DNA of 64,000 bases. Origin: Nostocales cyanobacterium HT-58-2 (lineage in GTDB: Bacteria > Cyanobacteriota > Cyanobacteriia > Cyanobacteriales > Nostocaceae). Both the position numbers and the translations under genes were made by a program. The notes under the pieces are model-generated. The model did no database searches, was not told the origin of the DNA, and saw nothing but the letters and a program-made list of their open reading frames with translations. Positions 11,401-20,800 of this stretch are shown one piece after another; positions within the stretch are counted from its first letter, which is position 1, and every line of letters begins with the position of its first letter. The stretch is from positions 2,393,001 to 2,457,000 of the forward strand of contig CP019636.1 of assembly GCA_002163975.1 (NCBI GenBank), given 5' to 3'.

Positions 11401-13150
11401 GCACATAAGCCCCACCAGCTTTAAGAATCCCCAATACTCCTATGACCATTTCCAAAGACCGTTCCACACATAGACCAACTAACACTTCTGGTCCAACTCC
11501 CAAAGCTTGGAGGTGATGGGCTAGTTGATTAGCACGGGCATTCAATTCTCCGTAACTCAACTGTTGTTGTTCAAAGAACAAAGCCACAGCATCCGGTGTT
11601 TTTTCAACTTGAGCTTGAAATAACTGATGGATGCATTGGTCTTGAGGATATTGTGTCTGTGTTTTGTTCCATTCCACCAAGAGTTGTTTTTGGTGGGGAT
11701 TCAATAATGACAAATCAGAAATACTTTTATCCGGATGGGTAACAATATCCTTTAACAAGGTTTGGAAATTTTCCAGCATTTGAGTAATGGTGGCTGCATC
11801 AAACAGGTCAGTGTTGTACACCAATATCCCTTCAAAACCTTTTGAATTCTCCTGACAGTGCAGTTCCAAATCACACGTTACTGTTCCAAGATCTACTTCT
11901 AATAACTCTATGGTTAAATTTGGTAGTTCCAAGGTCGGCATTGGGATGTTACGAAGATCGAACACTACTTGAAACAATGGGTTGTAACTTAAATCCCGCT
12001 CAGGTTGGAGTTCTTCTACTAACTTTTCAAATGGTAAGTCTTGATGGGCATATGCTCCCAAAGTCACCTCTCGTACACGCCCCAGCAGTTGCCGAAAACT
12101 TGGGTTTCCTGATAAATCAGTGCGTAACACTAATGAGTTAATAAAAAAGCCTATCAGTTCTTCTATTTCCCTGCGGTTACGAGCAGCAATTGGAGAGCCT
12201 ACAATAATATCATCTTCACCAGTATAACGGTAAAGTAAGACTTTAAATGCAGCAAGTACACTCATGAACAACGTGACGTTTTCTTGACGACTTAGTTGTT
12301 GCAGTGTTTTGAACAAATCTGCTGGTAATACAAACGATTGAGTTGCACCTCGATATGTTTGGGTAGCAGGGCGTGGGCGATCGCCTGGTAATTCTAATAA
12401 TGGTGATGCACCATTGAGTTGTTGTTTCCAGTAGTGAAGTTGATTTTCTAGGACTTCGCCTTGCAGCCATTGGCGTTGCCAAACTGCAAAGTCAGCATAT
12501 TGAATTGACAGTGGAGAGAGTGGTGAGGCTTTGCCATCACAGAATGCTTGGTAAAGTTTTGATAATTCTCGAATAAGTACCCCTGTTGACCAAGCATCTG
12601 AGATAATGTGGTGCATGGTCAAGAGGAAGATATATTTTTGAGAATCTAGTTGTAGCAGTTTAGTTCGTAATAAGGGACCTTGAGCCAAATTAAATAGTTG
12701 TTTTGCTTCTTCAAGAGTGAGGCGCAAAACCTCGAGTTGCTGTTGTGGCTCTAGCAGAGCTTGCAAGTCTATGACTGGTAATGCCAAATCTCGTTGTGAA
12801 GCAATCTTTTGTACAGGCTGCTCTTGTACAGTTAAAAAGCTGGTGCGTAGTACTTCATGACGCTGTACTATCTCATTCAAGCTTTGTTGCAGTGCTCCAA
12901 TATTTAATATTCCATTTAAACGTAATGCTGTAGGTACATTGTAATAAAGATTATCAGTTTGTAACTGATTCATAAGCCATAGCCGCTCTTGAGCAAAAGA
13001 TAAAGAAGCAGTAGTTTGCTCAGAACGTTGGGGAATCAACTGTTTTTTAGAAACGCTTTTCGAGTCACCTCTAAGTCGCTTTTTCAATAGCTCTTGTTTT
13101 ACAACTGATAATTTAGACTCTTGTTGAGGAATACTGCTTTCTTGAGACAT
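8426..13150 (-). CDS. NRPS, C-A(predicted Phe)-PCP-C
   Basis: 1574 residues: a basic N-terminal leader of about 45, then C (HHIISDAW near 183), A (YTSGSTGKPKG near 660), PCP (GGHSLLGT near 1040) and a terminal C with HHIISDGW near 1237. No A domain follows the last C, so that C must serve the next protein. The A pocket by eye is D-A-W-T-I-A-G-V-C, close to Phe codes such as DAWTIAAVC, so Phe or another bulky aromatic is likely. About 2.55 kb of the C-A part is almost identical to module 2 of the upstream NRPS (see the repeat entries). The C-terminal tail (KLKNLKPK) resembles that of the 2797-residue synthetase. ATG at 13150 has AAAGAAAG upstream. Confidence 0.94.
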   Translation of the reverse strand: MSQESSIPQQESKLSVVKQELLKKRLRGDSKSVSKKQLIPQRSEQTTASLSFAQERLWLMNQLQTDNLYYNVPTALRLNGILNIGALQQSLNEIVQRHEVLRTSFLTVQEQPVQKIASQRDLALPVIDLQALLEPQQQLEVLRLTLEEAKQLFNLAQGPLLRTKLLQLDSQKYIFLLTMHHIISDAWSTGVLIRELSKLYQAFCDGKASPLSPLSIQYADFAVWQRQWLQGEVLENQLHYWKQQLNGASPLLELPGDRPRPATQTYRGATQSFVLPADLFKTLQQLSRQENVTLFMSVLAAFKVLLYRYTGEDDIIVGSPIAARNRREIEELIGFFINSLVLRTDLSGNPSFRQLLGRVREVTLGAYAHQDLPFEKLVEELQPERDLSYNPLFQVVFDLRNIPMPTLELPNLTIELLEVDLGTVTCDLELHCQENSKGFEGILVYNTDLFDAATITQMLENFQTLLKDIVTHPDKSISDLSLLNPHQKQLLVEWNKTQTQYPQDQCIHQLFQAQVEKTPDAVALFFEQQQLSYGELNARANQLAHHLQALGVGPEVLVGLCVERSLEMVIGVLGILKAGGAYVPLDPTYPQERLAFMLEDSQVPILLTQQQLVEELPTFWTQIICLDADWEIIENNSKDNLIHKVDPENLAYIIYTSGSTGKPKGVQIQHQSLCNLSKAQIQTFNVEPHSCVLQFASLSFDASVWEIVMAVCSGAKLCLSKADTLLPGKGLLELLEQQAITHMTLPPSVLATLPIEELQTSTRAIIVAGEACSLDLAQRVAKGNRFFNGYGPTETTVCATIAHGINNYHKLTIGRAIANAQVYILDEHLQSVPIGVPGELYIGGVPLARGYFNQPQLTAEKFIPHPLCQQAGARLYKTGDQARYLGDGEIEFLGRIDQQVKIRGFRIELGEIEAVLAQHPHIQQVVVIVREDQPGNQRLIAYIITNQESPPSISNLRQFLQQQLPEYMLPSAFMFLEALPLTSNGKVNCKALPVPDLVRVDSQVVSIAPCTPTEIILAGLYAQVLGVEQVGKHDNFFELGGHSLLGTKLISQVAEVFQVELSLRSLFEAPTIAGLSNYIETARRENQSQQILRIKPVSRDGKLPLSFAQQRLWFLDKLKKQNSPYNIPAALKLVGMVNVKTFKQSLNEIVRRHETLRTTFTIVDSEPIQVIAPTLILMLPIIDLCELPETERNVTIKQLVHQEAKRPFDLNTDTLIRTTLLKLGNTEHILLLTMHHIISDGWSVGILVRELTALYEAFSLGKSSPLPELPIQYADFAVCQRQWLQGEILEGHLSYWKQQLGHNLSTLQLPTDYPRPEVQTFRGATQFVMLPKALCESLKSLSHQEGVTLFMTLLTSFKILLHYYTAQDDIVVGTDIANRNQPEIEGLIGFFVNQLVLRTDLSGNPTFLELLGRVREVTLQGYSHQDLPFNRLVKALKPERDMSRNPLFQVMFNLLNTPIPNLKLLGLNISPVEIDSSTSVFDLSLNITDTEQELIGGLRYNTDLFNTATITKLIRHFEIILRHIVANPLTELKMLEEILAEADSQERLIKQQNFRETLRNKLKNLKPKPISESN
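10350..12905 (-). repeat. Intragenic C-A duplication, copy 1 (about 2.55 kb)
   Basis: This segment matches 21632-24187 at a constant offset of 11,282 bases without net insertion or deletion, and is nearly identical by eye. It covers most of the C domain and the A domain up to the A8/A9 region. Differences are clustered: the N-lobe of the C domain, the segment near 11930-11990, and a patch at 11032-11042 that alters the A-domain selectivity pocket (Trp here, Ser in the partner). This points to a recent duplication or gene conversion between assembly-line modules. Confidence 0.9.
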
Positions 13151-13210
13151 TTTTATCTTTCTTTTACCTAGTAGTTATTTGCAAAAAAAATGATATAGTA
13201 AGTATTTTTA

Positions 13211-13254
13211 GTATAACTTTTAATATAAAATTTAGTTTATACTAAAAGTTATAC
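13211..13254 (-). other. Intercistronic inverted repeat (12-bp stem)
   Basis: GTATAACTTTTA at 13211-13222 is the exact reverse complement of TAAAAGTTATAC at 13243-13254. The 20-base loop is AT-rich. It begins directly after the PKS stop codon (TAG at 13257-13255) and precedes the next NRPS gene by about 60 bases. In the mRNA it would form a hairpin between two assembly-line cistrons. No T run follows, so a Rho-independent terminator is unlikely. An RNA-processing or stabilising element, or weak attenuation, is possible (inference). Confidence 0.6.
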
Positions 13255-16200
13255 CTATTCTTTTAAATAAAGCTCGACCTCATCTTCAGATAAATTTTCT
13301 ATTTCTGCTAAAATTATTTGTGCAATTGTAATAGCTAATTCAGAAATGGTAGGAGATTCAAATAAAAGACGTAAGGGAAAATCGATATGAAAAGTATCTC
13401 TGACTCTAGTAATAAACTGAATAGCTAGTAAAGAATGCCCTCCTAAATCGAAAAAATTATCATGAATACCTATGTCTTCAATACCTATAAGTTCCTGCCA
13501 TATAGAAACCAACCTTTGTTCTAATTCACTGTGCGGAGCAACATAAGCAGTTGGTAAATTTGGTCGACGATGGAGTGAGGATGAATTTTGTAGGGAAATT
13601 TTTGTACCTTGTAAAGGTTGAAGTTGAATCCATTGCTCAAATCGAGCTCTCAATTCCCCAGTAGACACAACGATTTGAGTCAAAGAATCTGTAGAGAAAA
13701 TGCGTTGAATAACTTCTATACCTTCTTTTGGAGTAAGAGCTAACTCACTGAGAGTTGTCCCTAAAGAACTCCTTTGTTGTTCTTGAAACTGCCATCCATC
13801 CCAGTTAATGGTTATCCAGTTTTGAGTAGTTGTTTGATTCTGCTGATGCACAAATGCATCCATAAATAAATTAGCTGATGAATATGCACTGAATCCCAAT
13901 CCTCCTAAAACAGAAGATAAAGAGGATAGAAGGACACAAAAATCTAGATTTTGTCCTTGAAGTATCTTTTGTAAGACATATAATCCATGAACTTTAGGTC
14001 GAAAGTGTAGCTCAGATTTTGTCGGTGTGAGTTCTTGAATTGGATAGGAAGAATGAGTACCAGTAATTCCTGCTGCATGAATGATACCGTCAAGACGCTG
14101 GAATCGCTCTTTAATTACCTCCATAACTGCTTGCATTTGTTCTATGCTGGCAACATCTGCTGTTATGACTAACAGTTCTGCACCTAATTGCTCGATAGCT
14201 TGTAATTTGCCAATTTTACGACTGACTTCATTTTGCTCATTATGTGTCTTTTGCCAATATTCCCACTCGTTGCGTTCAGGAAATGCTGAACGTCCAGTTA
14301 AGATCAGTTTGGCTTTTACTGTCTGTGCTAAGAACTCGGCAATTTCCAGACCAATATTTCCCAGTCCACCTGTAATCAAATAAACTCCATGTGATCTGAG
14401 GCGCTGTGCCCAATTAGCTGTTGTTTCTAATTTTACAGCCTCAAACGTCTGCACCCAACGATAATAATTGCGATAAGCAACCAATAAATCTTTGGGTTGA
14501 GCAGTTAATTCATTCATCAATTGACTAAGTAGTTTAGTTTGATGCAGACTTCCTGGCTCAGGGAGAACAATGTCAATGAGCTGGCATTTAATATGCGGGT
14601 ATTCTTGGGGAATGACTTGACATAGACCTAATACTGTCACTTTCTCGGGACAGCAAAGTTCTTTACCAGTCACTGAGTGAATATTATTAGACACAAGGCG
14701 AATCTCTAAGGAATCTGTCAAGCACTGCTTAGCTAAAGCTTGTGTAAGAAATAGTAGACTGTAAAAGCCTAACTCTTGATAGTGTTGAAAATTATTGACA
14801 TCTGAACCAGTGGGTTGATTGATTGTAACACTCCACAGGTGAACAACTGCTTTTGGCAATCTGTTAAGTGACTCAAGCTCTTGAATTAAAGTTTGATAGT
14901 CTTGTGGTTGTTGGGGATGAATGGTATAAGCGTTCTCGTTGAGTTTGGTAAACTGATAACCACTGCTGACTGTAATGATTTTGTAGTTCTTTTGTTGTAA
15001 TGCATTCACAATTTGGTTGCCCAAACCGTGACTATCTAGAAATACCAACCACCATGGGTTTTGCTCTACTAAATCTCGTTGTTGGGATGGTTGCGGTGGT
15101 GCAGCACGTTTCCAAGAAGGGATGTAAAGCCAGTCTGCAATATCTGACTTTTTGCTGAGTGGAGGTTGGTAGGTCTGAGTTTGGTGTGCAGTTTTTTTTG
15201 GTTCAATCCAATAACGTTGACGCTCAAATGGATAGGTTGGTAGCGGAAGACGATGGCGTCGTTGTTGAGCATAAAAGCCAGCCCAATCAACTTGGACTCC
15301 TACCAGCCACAACCAACCCAATGCCTTAAGCAATACTGCAACATCCGACTGTGGATCTTTGGGATGACGCAGTGAAGATACTATTAGTTGTTTGCTCAGC
15401 TGATGCTGTCGTGTAAATGTACTCAAACTCTGTCCTGGTCCAACCTCCAACAAAATTTGCTCTGGTTGCTGGAGTAACTGAGTTATCCCTTGACTAAAAC
15501 AAACTGGTTGTCTTAAATGTTGTGCCCAATAATCTGGATTTGTTGCTTGTGCTGCTGTTATCCAGTTTCCAGTGACATTGGAAACAAAGGGAATTTTTGG
15601 CACACCCAGTTTCACTTTTGTTAACTGTTGGGCAAACGGCTGGATGATGGGTTCCATCATCTGAGAGTGAAAGGCATGAGATGTGTGCAAACGTCTGCAG
15701 TTAATGCCTGTATCGGACAGTTGTTTATGCAATGCATATATAGCTTCTACAGTCCCTGAAATCACGGATAAACTCGGTCCGTTACTTGCTGCTAGCGAGA
15801 GTTCTTGCCCAAGTAGGGGTTGCACTTGTTCCTTTGAAAGTGGCACAGACAACATTGCACCTGGTGGTAGTTGCTGCATTAATTGTCCTCGCATCGCTAC
15901 GAGCAATAATGCATCTTCCAACAAGAAAACTCCAGCTAAGCATGCCGCCACATATTCCCCGATGCTATGACCAATCATTACTTGAGGACGTACGCCCCAT
16001 GATATCCATAGTTGTGCTAAAGCATACTCAATCACAAACAGTGCTGGCTGTGTCAGATATGTTTGTTTTAGTTGTTGTGCTGCTTGTTGTGTCTTTTGCT
16101 CTTGAGGATATAGTATCGTGCGTAAGTCTAAACCTAAATGCGGTTGTAGCAGTTGACTGCAATAATCGACTTGCTCGCGGAATATAGATTCACTTTCATA

Positions 16201-17868
16201 CAGTTCCATAGCCATGTTCACATACTGCACCCCTTGCCCTGGAAACATGAATGCGATTGATCGGTGGTGCAACTGTTGAGAATGAGTCAGTACTCTTTTT
16301 GATTTCCATTGTTCCAGTGCTGTTATCCCATCATTAAGATTCTGACACACTAACATTCTTCGATGTTCAAAAGCTTTGCGACCAACTTGCAAGGTGTAAG
16401 CTACATCCGCTAGATTCACATCTGGGTGCTGCTGTAAGTATTGGGTTAAATTTTCTGTAGCAGTTTCTAATGCTGTTAGAGTTTTAGCAGAAAGTAACAA
16501 CAATTGCCATGACCGCGATGGTCCAGAGCTTTCCACTACCGGAGCTTCTTCAAGAATCACATGAGCATTTGTTCCCCCTATGCCAAAGGAACTGACTCCT
16601 GCACGTCTCGGAACTCCGTTGGCTTTCCACTCTTTGAGACAAGTGTTGACGTAGAAGGGACTGTTAGCAAAATCAATCTGTGGATTAGGTTGTTCAAAAT
16701 GTAAACTGGGTGGGATTGCTTTATGTTTGAGGGCAAGGACTGTTTTGATTAAGCCTGCTATTCCAGATGCTGTATCGAGATGTCCTATATTCGTTTTGAC
16801 TGACCCAATCGCACAGAAGCTTTTTTTGTCTGTGGTAATACGAAAAGCCTGTGTCAGTGCTGCAATTTCTATTGGATCTCCCAATGCTGTTCCAGTTCCG
16901 TGAGTCTCTACATATTTGACAGTCTCTGGCTCTATCTCTGCCATGGCAAAAGCTGATTTAATAACTTTGGCTTGACCATCTACACGCGGTGCTGTGTAAC
17001 TAACTTTCAAATGACCATCGTTATTAATAGCTGAACCTTTGATAATGGCATGAATATAGTCCTTATCAGCAATAGCATCTTCTAATCGCTTTAAAATAAC
17101 AATTCCTAATCCGTTACCCCCAACAGTTCCTTTTGCTCTAGCATCAAAAGCTCTACAATGTCCATCTGGAGAAAGAACACCTCCCTCTTGATACAAGTAA
17201 CCAACCTTGTGTGGAACTCTGATAGAAACACCACCAGCCAAAGCCATATCGCACTCACCACTCAATAAGCTTTGACAAGCCAGATGCACCGCTACTAAAG
17301 AGGCAGAGCAGGCTGTCTGGACAGTTACGCTTGGTCCTTCTAAGTTTAATCTGTAAGACACTTGTGTGGTTAAAAAATCATTGTTATTTCCTATCTCAAC
17401 TTCTGAGTCAACCATAGAGTCTACAGTAGAATAACTTGAGTAAAGGTTAAACAAGTAGCCATTCAGACTAGTACTGGCGTAAACTCCAATTAAACCTTTG
17501 TAACTTTCAGAATTGTAACCAGCACTTTCAAGTGCTTCCCATGCACATTCCAAAAAAAGGCGGTGTTGTGGGTTCATAATTTCGGCTTGTCTGGGGGTGC
17601 AGCCAAAGAAATAACCATCAAACAGGTCTACATCTTCCAGTACAGCACTTGCCTTGACATAATTTGGGTGATTCAGAATAGCAAGATTTATCCCTGAATT
17701 TTGCAATTCGGACTTAGTAAAGAAAGAAACAGATTCTTTACCGCTTATTAAATTTTGCCAAAAGTCTTCAATATTTCTAGCTCCTGGAAATCGACCTGTC
17801 ATTGCTATGACAGCTATTTCTAAACCAGTCTTGTGACTAATTCCTATAGAATTATTCAAAACATTCAC
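13255..17868 (-). CDS. Type I PKS module, KS-AT-KR-ACP
   Basis: A 1537-residue module with the same order as the PKS at 368-5026. KS Cys is in TACSAS near 186, AT Ser in GHSIGEYVAAC near 632 with the malonyl-type HAFHS, KR has TGGLGNIG near 1166 and AYSSAN near 1326, and ACP Ser is in GGHSL near 1476. It should add one acetate unit to the Ser-type residue delivered by the upstream NRPS and reduce it to a beta-hydroxyl, giving a statine-like gamma-amino-beta-hydroxy acid (inference). The start is unusual. The longest frame begins with GTG at 17868, but the Shine-Dalgarno-like AAAGGTG overlaps that codon. The in-frame TTG at 17859 is better spaced; an ATG at 17864 is out of frame and stops at once. 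The gene lies 30 bases after the NRPS stop. Confidence 0.94.
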   Translation of the reverse strand: MNVLNNSIGISHKTGLEIAVIAMTGRFPGARNIEDFWQNLISGKESVSFFTKSELQNSGINLAILNHPNYVKASAVLEDVDLFDGYFFGCTPRQAEIMNPQHRLFLECAWEALESAGYNSESYKGLIGVYASTSLNGYLFNLYSSYSTVDSMVDSEVEIGNNNDFLTTQVSYRLNLEGPSVTVQTACSASLVAVHLACQSLLSGECDMALAGGVSIRVPHKVGYLYQEGGVLSPDGHCRAFDARAKGTVGGNGLGIVILKRLEDAIADKDYIHAIIKGSAINNDGHLKVSYTAPRVDGQAKVIKSAFAMAEIEPETVKYVETHGTGTALGDPIEIAALTQAFRITTDKKSFCAIGSVKTNIGHLDTASGIAGLIKTVLALKHKAIPPSLHFEQPNPQIDFANSPFYVNTCLKEWKANGVPRRAGVSSFGIGGTNAHVILEEAPVVESSGPSRSWQLLLLSAKTLTALETATENLTQYLQQHPDVNLADVAYTLQVGRKAFEHRRMLVCQNLNDGITALEQWKSKRVLTHSQQLHHRSIAFMFPGQGVQYVNMAMELYESESIFREQVDYCSQLLQPHLGLDLRTILYPQEQKTQQAAQQLKQTYLTQPALFVIEYALAQLWISWGVRPQVMIGHSIGEYVAACLAGVFLLEDALLLVAMRGQLMQQLPPGAMLSVPLSKEQVQPLLGQELSLAASNGPSLSVISGTVEAIYALHKQLSDTGINCRRLHTSHAFHSQMMEPIIQPFAQQLTKVKLGVPKIPFVSNVTGNWITAAQATNPDYWAQHLRQPVCFSQGITQLLQQPEQILLEVGPGQSLSTFTRQHQLSKQLIVSSLRHPKDPQSDVAVLLKALGWLWLVGVQVDWAGFYAQQRRHRLPLPTYPFERQRYWIEPKKTAHQTQTYQPPLSKKSDIADWLYIPSWKRAAPPQPSQQRDLVEQNPWWLVFLDSHGLGNQIVNALQQKNYKIITVSSGYQFTKLNENAYTIHPQQPQDYQTLIQELESLNRLPKAVVHLWSVTINQPTGSDVNNFQHYQELGFYSLLFLTQALAKQCLTDSLEIRLVSNNIHSVTGKELCCPEKVTVLGLCQVIPQEYPHIKCQLIDIVLPEPGSLHQTKLLSQLMNELTAQPKDLLVAYRNYYRWVQTFEAVKLETTANWAQRLRSHGVYLITGGLGNIGLEIAEFLAQTVKAKLILTGRSAFPERNEWEYWQKTHNEQNEVSRKIGKLQAIEQLGAELLVITADVASIEQMQAVMEVIKERFQRLDGIIHAAGITGTHSSYPIQELTPTKSELHFRPKVHGLYVLQKILQGQNLDFCVLLSSLSSVLGGLGFSAYSSANLFMDAFVHQQNQTTTQNWITINWDGWQFQEQQRSSLGTTLSELALTPKEGIEVIQRIFSTDSLTQIVVSTGELRARFEQWIQLQPLQGTKISLQNSSSLHRRPNLPTAYVAPHSELEQRLVSIWQELIGIEDIGIHDNFFDLGGHSLLAIQFITRVRDTFHIDFPLRLLFESPTISELAITIAQIILAEIENLSEDEVELYLKE

Positions 17869-17898
17869 CTTTTTATTTATAACTAAAATTTTCTATAA

Positions 17899-20800
17899 TT
17901 AATGTTTTTGTTTTAGACGTTTTTTAAGGCGAACTTTACCTTCTTGAATTTTATCACTTCGCTCATCATTTTTTTCATAAGAATCTTTGCTAGTATTGAT
18001 CTGACTTAAGTACTCTGCTAAGGAGCTTATAGTCGGATATTGAAACATTTTAAGCAAGGATAAATTGGTCTTAAAAGTTTTATTTAACTTATTATGAACC
18101 TGGACTATGAGCAAAGAATGACCACCCAAGTCAAAGAAATTGTCATGTATACCTACTGTCTCTATTTGAAGTGATTCTTGCCAAATAGTAGCAATAGTTC
18201 GTTCCATTTGGTTTTGAGGTGCAACATAAACTGTTTGCAGTTCGGGTCGTACTAACTCGGGTGCAGGTAGAGCTTTACGATCTACCTTGCCATTTGGACT
18301 TAGTGGCAGTTCCTCTAAAAATACAAATGCCGAAGGCACCATAAACTCAGGTAGTTTTTGTTGCAAAAAGCGACGTAGATTACTAATAGATGATACGGAC
18401 TTTTGGTCGGCAACCAAATAAGCCACTAGGCGCTTGTCTCCTGGTTGGTCTTCTCGCGCTACCACTACGTTAGCTTGTATATGTGGATGTTGCCCCAATA
18501 CAGCTTCAATTTCTCCTAGTTCAATTCGGAAGCCGCGAATCTTGACTTGCTCATCAATGCGACTGAGGAACTCAATGTTACCATCAACTTGGTACCGGGC
18601 CAAATCTCCCGTTTTGTACAACCTCGACCCCGCTTCTTGGCTCAAAGGGTTAGGAATAAACTTCTGTGCAGTTAAGTCAGGACGGTTAAGGTAACCCCTA
18701 GCTAAAGGAGTACCACCAATGTATAGTTCGCCTGGTACACCAATAGGAACTGGTTGAAATTCTGCATCCAGTAGGTAAATTTGTGTGTTAGCAATCGGGC
18801 GACCGATAGGTACAATTAGTTGATTGATCTCTTGTTTACAAGTCCAAAACGTTACGTCAATAGCAGCTTCAGTTGGTCCATAAAGGTTATACAATTCGCA
18901 CCCAAGACGCTCAAAGAAGCGCTCTTGAAGTTCATAAGGCAAAGCCTCTCCACTGCAGAAAACCCGCCTCAAACAGCTACAAGTTTCTAGTTCTTGCTCT
19001 TCAAGAAAAACTTGAAGCATAGAGGGAACAAAATGAAGTGTAGTGATTTGTTGTGCAGCAATTAGCTTTACTAAATAGGCACTATCTTTATGTCCTTCTG
19101 GTTGACTTAAAACTAAGCACGTTCCGCTTAATAATGGCCAGAATATCTCCCAGACTGATACATCGAAACTAAAGGGAGTTTTTTGCAGAATGCGATCTTT
19201 TGATACTAATTGATAAGTTTCTTGCATCCAAAGCAAGCGATTGCAAAGCCCTTGGTGGGAATTCATTGCCCCCTTGGGTATTCCTGTAGAACCTGAGGTG
19301 TAGATTACATAAGCTAAATTGCTGGCAGTAACATTACTACATGGGTTATCTGTACGAGTAATCTTTGCCCAATCATAGTGCAAATCAACTACTTTTGTTT
19401 TTACCTTTTTTGAAGGTAATTTTGCTACTAACTTTTTGGTTGTCACTAGTACTTCGATCTGTGCATCTTCAAGCATGAAAGCTAAGCGTTCTTCGGGATA
19501 TGCTGGGTCTAAAGGTACATAAGCACCACCTGCTTTCAAAATTCCCAGCAATCCAATCACCATTTCGGTGGAACGCTCCACATACACTCCAACTAGTACA
19601 TCTGGTTCTACTCCAAGTGATTGTAGGTGGTGTGCTAGTTGATTTGCATGGGTGTTTAACTCCCTATAGGTCAGTTGCTGGTCTTCAAATACCACCGCTA
19701 CCGCATCAGGTGTTTGTTCTACCTGAGCTTCAAATAACTGATGGATACATTTATCTTGAGGATACTTAACCTGATTATCATTCCATTCGCTTAGCAACTG
19801 ATACTGTTCAGCCTCGCTTAGAATGCAAACATCCGACAAACGTTTGGTAGGATGAGCGACGATGTCTTCTAGCAGCGTCTGCAAATGTCCTAGCATCCGA
19901 GTGATACTTGCAGCATCAAACAGATCTGTATTGTATTCTAACGCCCCAGTCAATCCCTGCTTCATCTCCTGTATTGTTAGAGTCAAGTCAAACTTTGCTC
20001 TTAAGTTATCTACCTCCAACAGACTCGACTTTAAACCTAATGTATTAAATAGTTCTGTTGGAAGATTTTGAAGGGCAAACATCACTTGGAAAAGTGGAGT
20101 ATAACTTAAGTTTCGCTCAGGCTGTAATTCCTCTACTAACTTTTCAAACGGTAAGTCTGGATGGGCATAAGCTCTTAGAGCTACTTCACGTACTTGCTCC
20201 AGTAAGTCTTTAAAACTTAAGTCTGTTGTTACTTTAGTACGCAGTACCAAAGTGTTTACAAAAAAGCCTATTAATCCCTCAATCTCGCTATAGTTGCGAC
20301 CAGCAATTGGTGAGCCTACAAGAATATCATCTTGACCAGTGTAGCGGTAAAGTAAGACATTAAATGCTGCCAGTAGAGTCATGAATAGGGTGACATTTTC
20401 CCTTTGACTCAATGCCTTGAGTGCCTCAGATAACTCTAGCGGTAGTACCAATGATTGTGTTGCTCCTTGATACTTTTGAACTGCAGGACGAGGGCGATCA
20501 ATCGGTAACTCTAACACAGGAGGAGCACCTGCCAACTTCTCCTTCCAATAGTTTAGTTGAGTTTGTAACACTTCGCCTTGTAACCACTGTCGTTGCCAAA
20601 CTGCAAAGTCAGCATACTGAATCGGCAGTTCTGGTAAGGGAGAAACCTTTTTTTGACAGCAACTAGTATACAGAGTTGTTAACTCATTAATAAATACTCC
20701 GGTTGACCAGGCATCAGAAACAATGTGATGCATTGTTAGCAAAAGCACGTGTGTTTTTGGACTCAGACATAACAAAGTCACTCGTAGTAAGGGACCACTA

